Origin: Terriglobia bacterium
GTDB taxonomy: Bacteria > Acidobacteriota > Terriglobia > UBA7540
Length of the DNA stretch: 35,595 nt
Direction of reading: 5' to 3'
Assembly (NCBI GenBank): GCA_030038235.1
Contig: JASHPE010000089.1
Span: forward strand, 1-35,595
Shown here: positions 33,200 to 35,595 of the stretch, piece after piece
How positions within the stretch are numbered: the first letter of the stretch is position 1
Layout of the letters: each line of letters opens with the position of its first letter
The notes under the pieces: generated by a model
The model's input: only the letters and a program-made list of their open reading frames with translations
Told to the model about the DNA's origin: nothing
Database searches by the model: none
Translations under genes and position numbers: made by a program

Positions 33200-33307
33200 A
33201 ACACAGAGACGCAGAGGCACAGAGAAAAAATCGGAAAACGTGGGAAAACAAACGGCACCTTCAGGTAATCCTCGTAGTCTTCTCTGTGTCCCGGCGCCTC
33301 TGTGTTT
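33200..33307. repeat. Inverted repeat between convergent genes
   Basis: AACACAGAGACGCAGAGGCA (from 33200, arm to 33226) is matched inversely by TTCTCTGTGTCCCGGCGCCT (from 33280, arm to 33307) with a few mismatches. CACAGAGxCxCAGAG words are common intergenic repeats in acidobacteria. It lies between the DUF167 gene and the transporter gene, which converge, so it could also end transcription from both sides. No clear T-run follows the stem. Confidence 0.6.
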
Positions 33308-33365
33308 AGTCTTTCACGGCTTCGCAGACGCAGGCGGCAAAGCCGCACGTTTTCACCGGAGGCCG

Positions 33366-34664
33366 TCAGGCCGCGGATTGGCTCTCGACAGGCTGCGGCG
33401 TGTGCCCCGGTTTGAAAATCCGGTCGTAGATCAGCATCAAGACCGCGCCCACAAGTCCTACCGCGGTGATGACCCACCACATCTGCTGCGGGCGATGCAG
33501 CACGTCGCCAAACTCGTGCAGCAGATATCCTCCGAGCGGCCCCGCAATGAAATAGCCTATTGCGATAGGTAGGAACGCGTAGCCCATGTAGAGCCCCTGC
33601 CTTCCGGGAGGCGCGAGGCGCGAAATATATTCGTAGTAGCGCGCCGACTGCGTCATCTCGCCGAGCGCCAGCACCACGAGCGAGGCGACGAGCGCCGGCA
33701 CGCTCGGATAGACCGCCAAAAACAGCCAGGACAGGCTTGAAATCACCAGGCCCAGCGTCATGGCGGGAAACGGCGGGATTTTGCGCGTCAGGTAGGTCAC
33801 CAGGATTTGAAACACGATCACGGCGCCGGCGTCGATGGAAAGCAGCAGGTCGGCGGGCGCGTTCGGATTCACGTAGCCGCGCAGAAACAGCGGCGCCGAT
33901 ATGAACTCCTGCCAGAATACGATGAAGAAGCTGGAAAAAATCAGCAAAAACAACACGAAGCGCCCGTTTCCAAGCACCACAAACATGTTCCTGATGGCGG
34001 CTGCCACGCTCGGCACGGGCTCATGGCCGGACTCGACCGGGTCGTGAAAGAAGATGAGCGTGACCAGGAACATCAGAAAGACGCTGAGGCTCGCCACCCG
34101 GAAGACATTGGCCGCGCCGAGGCCGAGTTGCTTGCGGACAAACCACGCCATGATGGGTCCGAGCGTGCCGCCGATGTTCACGATGGTGTAGTAGATCGAA
34201 TAGCCGATCGATCGCACATTCTCGGCCGAGGCGCGTGCCGTGGTCCCCGCGACGCATGGCTTCACCACCGCCGGTCCCAGAGCCGGGATCATCAGGACGC
34301 CGAACACCAGCCACTTGTCGCCCAGAGCTTGGCGGACACCTTGCATCCACGGGGCCGCGAGGGACCCGAGGAGGAAATAACCGACGGTCATCACCAGGTA
34401 AGCGAACATCAGCGCCCGTCGGAACCCGAATCGGTCGGCGAGGGAGCCGCCGAGAATGGGCAGAAACCAGACCACAAAGCCGAAGGTCCCGATCATCCAG
34501 CCGGTCAGTTCCTTCGAGAAGTGAAGCTGCTCGCTCAGGTAGATGGCCAGGACGGCGCTGGCCCCGTAATACGCCAGGCGCTCGAAAAGTTCCGTGATGT
34601 TTGCCACCCAGAACGGGCGCCCGAATCCGATGCGAATCTCTTCCAAGCGCTGGCTGAAGCCCAC
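33366..34664 (-). CDS. POT/MFS-family transporter (peptide transporter-like)
   Basis: A 432-residue inner-membrane transporter of the major facilitator fold with about 12 predicted helices. ITELFERLAYYGASAVLAIY matches the ExxER helix-1 motif of proton-dependent oligopeptide transporters. The A-loop reads GGSLADRFGFRRALMFAY, and the second-half blocks include FWQEFISAPLFLRGYV and LALGEMTQSARYYEYISRLA. The start is taken as GTG 34664, five bases after AGGAGG. An ATG six codons earlier lacks any ribosome-binding site. The sequence is shorter than classical POT proteins, with no helix insertion between the halves. The substrate is probably di- or tripeptides, but this is inferred from the ExxER motif only. 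Confidence 0.85.
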   Translation of the reverse strand: MGFSQRLEEIRIGFGRPFWVANITELFERLAYYGASAVLAIYLSEQLHFSKELTGWMIGTFGFVVWFLPILGGSLADRFGFRRALMFAYLVMTVGYFLLGSLAAPWMQGVRQALGDKWLVFGVLMIPALGPAVVKPCVAGTTARASAENVRSIGYSIYYTIVNIGGTLGPIMAWFVRKQLGLGAANVFRVASLSVFLMFLVTLIFFHDPVESGHEPVPSVAAAIRNMFVVLGNGRFVLFLLIFSSFFIVFWQEFISAPLFLRGYVNPNAPADLLLSIDAGAVIVFQILVTYLTRKIPPFPAMTLGLVISSLSWLFLAVYPSVPALVASLVVLALGEMTQSARYYEYISRLAPPGRQGLYMGYAFLPIAIGYFIAGPLGGYLLHEFGDVLHRPQQMWWVITAVGLVGAVLMLIYDRIFKPGHTPQPVESQSAA

Positions 34665-34811
34665 CCAACCCTCCTGTGGCATCTGTCGCGAACGTTAGAG
34701 CGTTGGATTGTAGCCTAAAAGCTCGCCAAGCGTATGAAAGAGCTTCGAGGCGTGCCCCCAAGCTCACAAGCCCGGAGGCGCTGACAGCCGGGGAGCGATC
34801 TGGGCTCTGGG

Positions 34812-35020
34812 GCCAATCCGCGTTCGGAGCGATATTTTTGTAAGCCCTCTGTTTTCTGTCACATTCCGGCTTCGTCTGTAAAGGCTCGTCGCTCGGCCCG
34901 GATTGGGAGGTCTCGAGGCCCTCAGAGCGTAGACCCAGGCGCCAATCTGCATTCGGACCGATGTTTTTGTAAGCTCTCTGTTTTCTGACACATTCCGGCT
35001 TCGTTCGTAGAAACTCCTCC
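34812..35020. repeat. Two-copy repeat with a 129-bp period
   Basis: A conserved core of about 78 bases at 34812-34889 recurs at 34941-35018. Both begin GCCAATC(c/t)GC, contain TTTTTGTAAG and CTCTGTTTTCTG, and end CACATTCCGGCTTCGT plus a few bases. Identity is about 85 % by eye. The spacer between them is not conserved. An open frame on the minus strand through this region only reflects the repeat (SRNVSENRELTK versus SRNVTENRGLTK) and has no other coding sign. Apart from it, 34665-35165 holds nothing recognised. Confidence 0.75.
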
Positions 35021-35165
35021 GTCTGGATGGGTTGAGTCTGGATTGTCGGCCGCAGCGTTGTGACCGATTTTTCAACAGAACTGCGGCGGTCGTCATCAGC
35101 AGGATTCAGTCTCCGATCAGCCCGTAGCGCGGAAGAGTCCTAGCCGCCAGGGTAGGGACCTCGCG

Positions 35166-35417
35166 TCAAGCACCGGGGCAGGGCGGTATCGACTCAGCAA
35201 GGCGGGGGCGTGCGAAAACCCTCGTTAGGGGGCCATCTTCACTCTCCTCGACGTCGACGTAATAGAGGTCGGTGGCGACCTTGAATTGGTCACGGGTGAG
35301 ATACGTTTGCATTGTTTGCCATTCGGTTGTCGCCTGAATTATTTGCCAGTTGTCCCTCGCACCCACACGAACGGGCATCGCGAAGTCCGGTTCGTCCGCC
35401 TTCCAGCGATATGTCAC
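35166..35417 (-). pseudogene. C-terminal remnant of an M1-family aminopeptidase
   Basis: The frame reads MTYRWKADEPDFAMPVRVGA, then NWQIIQATTEWQTM and DQFKVATDLYYVDVEES. This resembles the C-terminal segment of acidobacterial M1-type aminopeptidases (YxWxADxPxFxMPVxVG...TTEWxTM...DFxVxxDxxYVxV) and has no catalytic HExxH zinc site. Upstream in this frame nothing more of the enzyme is seen, because the neighbouring gene ends only four bases away. It therefore looks like debris, not a gene. A GTG at 35417 exists without a convincing ribosome-binding site. Confidence 0.6.
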
Positions 35418-35421
35418 TTTT

Positions 35422-35595
35422 TCATGCTTGCATGACTCCCTCGGGCGTCAGTCTGAGCGCCGAGAAGGCAGCCGCAAACGGTGGGCGCGGGAAGAGGTCG
35501 GGGTGGGTCAGGTAGGCCAGAATTTCGAGACTGTCGACGATCCGTGGCCCGGGCCGGCTGAAATACGCGGAGCCATCCGTCGCATAGACACGTTC
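35422..35595 (-). CDS. C-terminus of a cobalamin-binding / ABC substrate-binding-like protein (partial)
   Basis: The minus strand is open from the window edge to a TGA at 35424-35422 and encodes 57 residues. They read RVYATDGSAYFSRPGPRIVD, then SLEILAYLTHPDLFP and end LRLTPEGVMQA. The VYAxDxSAYFSRPGPRxVDxLExLAxxLHPxLF pattern is typical of the C-terminal lobe of BtuF-like vitamin-B12-binding proteins. Most of the gene is outside the window, so only family membership is proposed. The stop lies immediately before the aminopeptidase remnant on the same strand. Confidence 0.65.
   Translation of the reverse strand, partial: ERVYATDGSAYFSRPGPRIVDSLEILAYLTHPDLFPRPPFAAAFSALRLTPEGVMQA

Noticed and set aside
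31984-33480. 498-codon open frame on the minus strand
   Set aside because: It is antisense to yggS and the DUF167 gene and passes through the inverted repeat at 33200-33307. Coding evidence is on the other strand.
34764-35096. 110-codon open frame on the minus strand with an internal repeat
   Set aside because: The repeated residues simply mirror the 129-bp-period DNA repeat. No ribosome-binding site or family was found.

Overview
The window is GC-rich, gene-dense chromosomal DNA from what is most likely a member of the Acidobacteriota, perhaps an environmental genome bin. The inference rests on several things seen together. There is a Ser/Thr kinase fused to a TolB/WD40-like propeller, an Hfq relative with an altered core, and a kdp locus with outer-membrane porins and a short KdpD. 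Many intergenic palindromic or low-complexity repeats of the kind common in that phylum are also present. No rRNA, tRNA, CRISPR array or intact insertion sequence was found.

Region 1 (1-13.1 kb, minus strand) is a potassium-uptake locus. Transcription runs from an epimerase gene (12.1-13.1 kb) past a sensor kinase (kdpD-like, lacking the usual N-terminal domains) and kdpE. It then passes a 27-codon ORF, kdpF, kdpA, kdpB and kdpC into a beta-barrel porin, and after a gap into a second porin. Two non-coding sites, one before the transporter operon and one before the distal porin, each carry four TTTA motifs spaced exactly 11 bp apart. They look like matching KdpE operators and would tie inner-membrane pump and outer-membrane porin to one K+ response. 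A partial secreted protein sits at the left edge.

Region 2 (13.4-17.8 kb, plus strand) holds a calcineurin-like phosphoesterase with a very basic tail, an aldo/keto reductase, and an outer-membrane-type 'transporter' protein. Between the last two lie decayed gene fragments, including the last 26 codons of a second, divergent kdpA.

Region 3 (18.1-24.6 kb, plus strand) encodes the pyruvate dehydrogenase complex: aceE, aceF with two lipoyl domains, and lpdA. A hicAB toxin-antitoxin module sits between aceE and aceF. Its toxin gene is frameshifted while its antitoxin gene is intact.

Region 4 (24.7-27.6 kb, minus strand) holds housekeeping genes: pterin dehydratase (phhB), an Hfq-family protein, DNA polymerase III delta' (holB) and thymidylate kinase (tmk). 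Low-complexity repeats lie between tmk and holB.

Region 5 (28-30.8 kb, plus strand) is one large kinase-propeller gene broken by two frameshifts. A palindromic repeat has inserted in frame in the kinase activation segment, and the DFG motif reads DSG.

Region 6 (30.9-35.6 kb) has a BrnT/BrnA-type toxin-antitoxin pair lying between two diverged copies (about 260 bp) of the promoter and first 40 codons of yggS. The intact yggS and a DUF167 gene follow, then a convergent POT-like transporter, a 129-bp-period repeat, a remnant of an M1 aminopeptidase and the end of a cobalamin-binding-protein-like gene.
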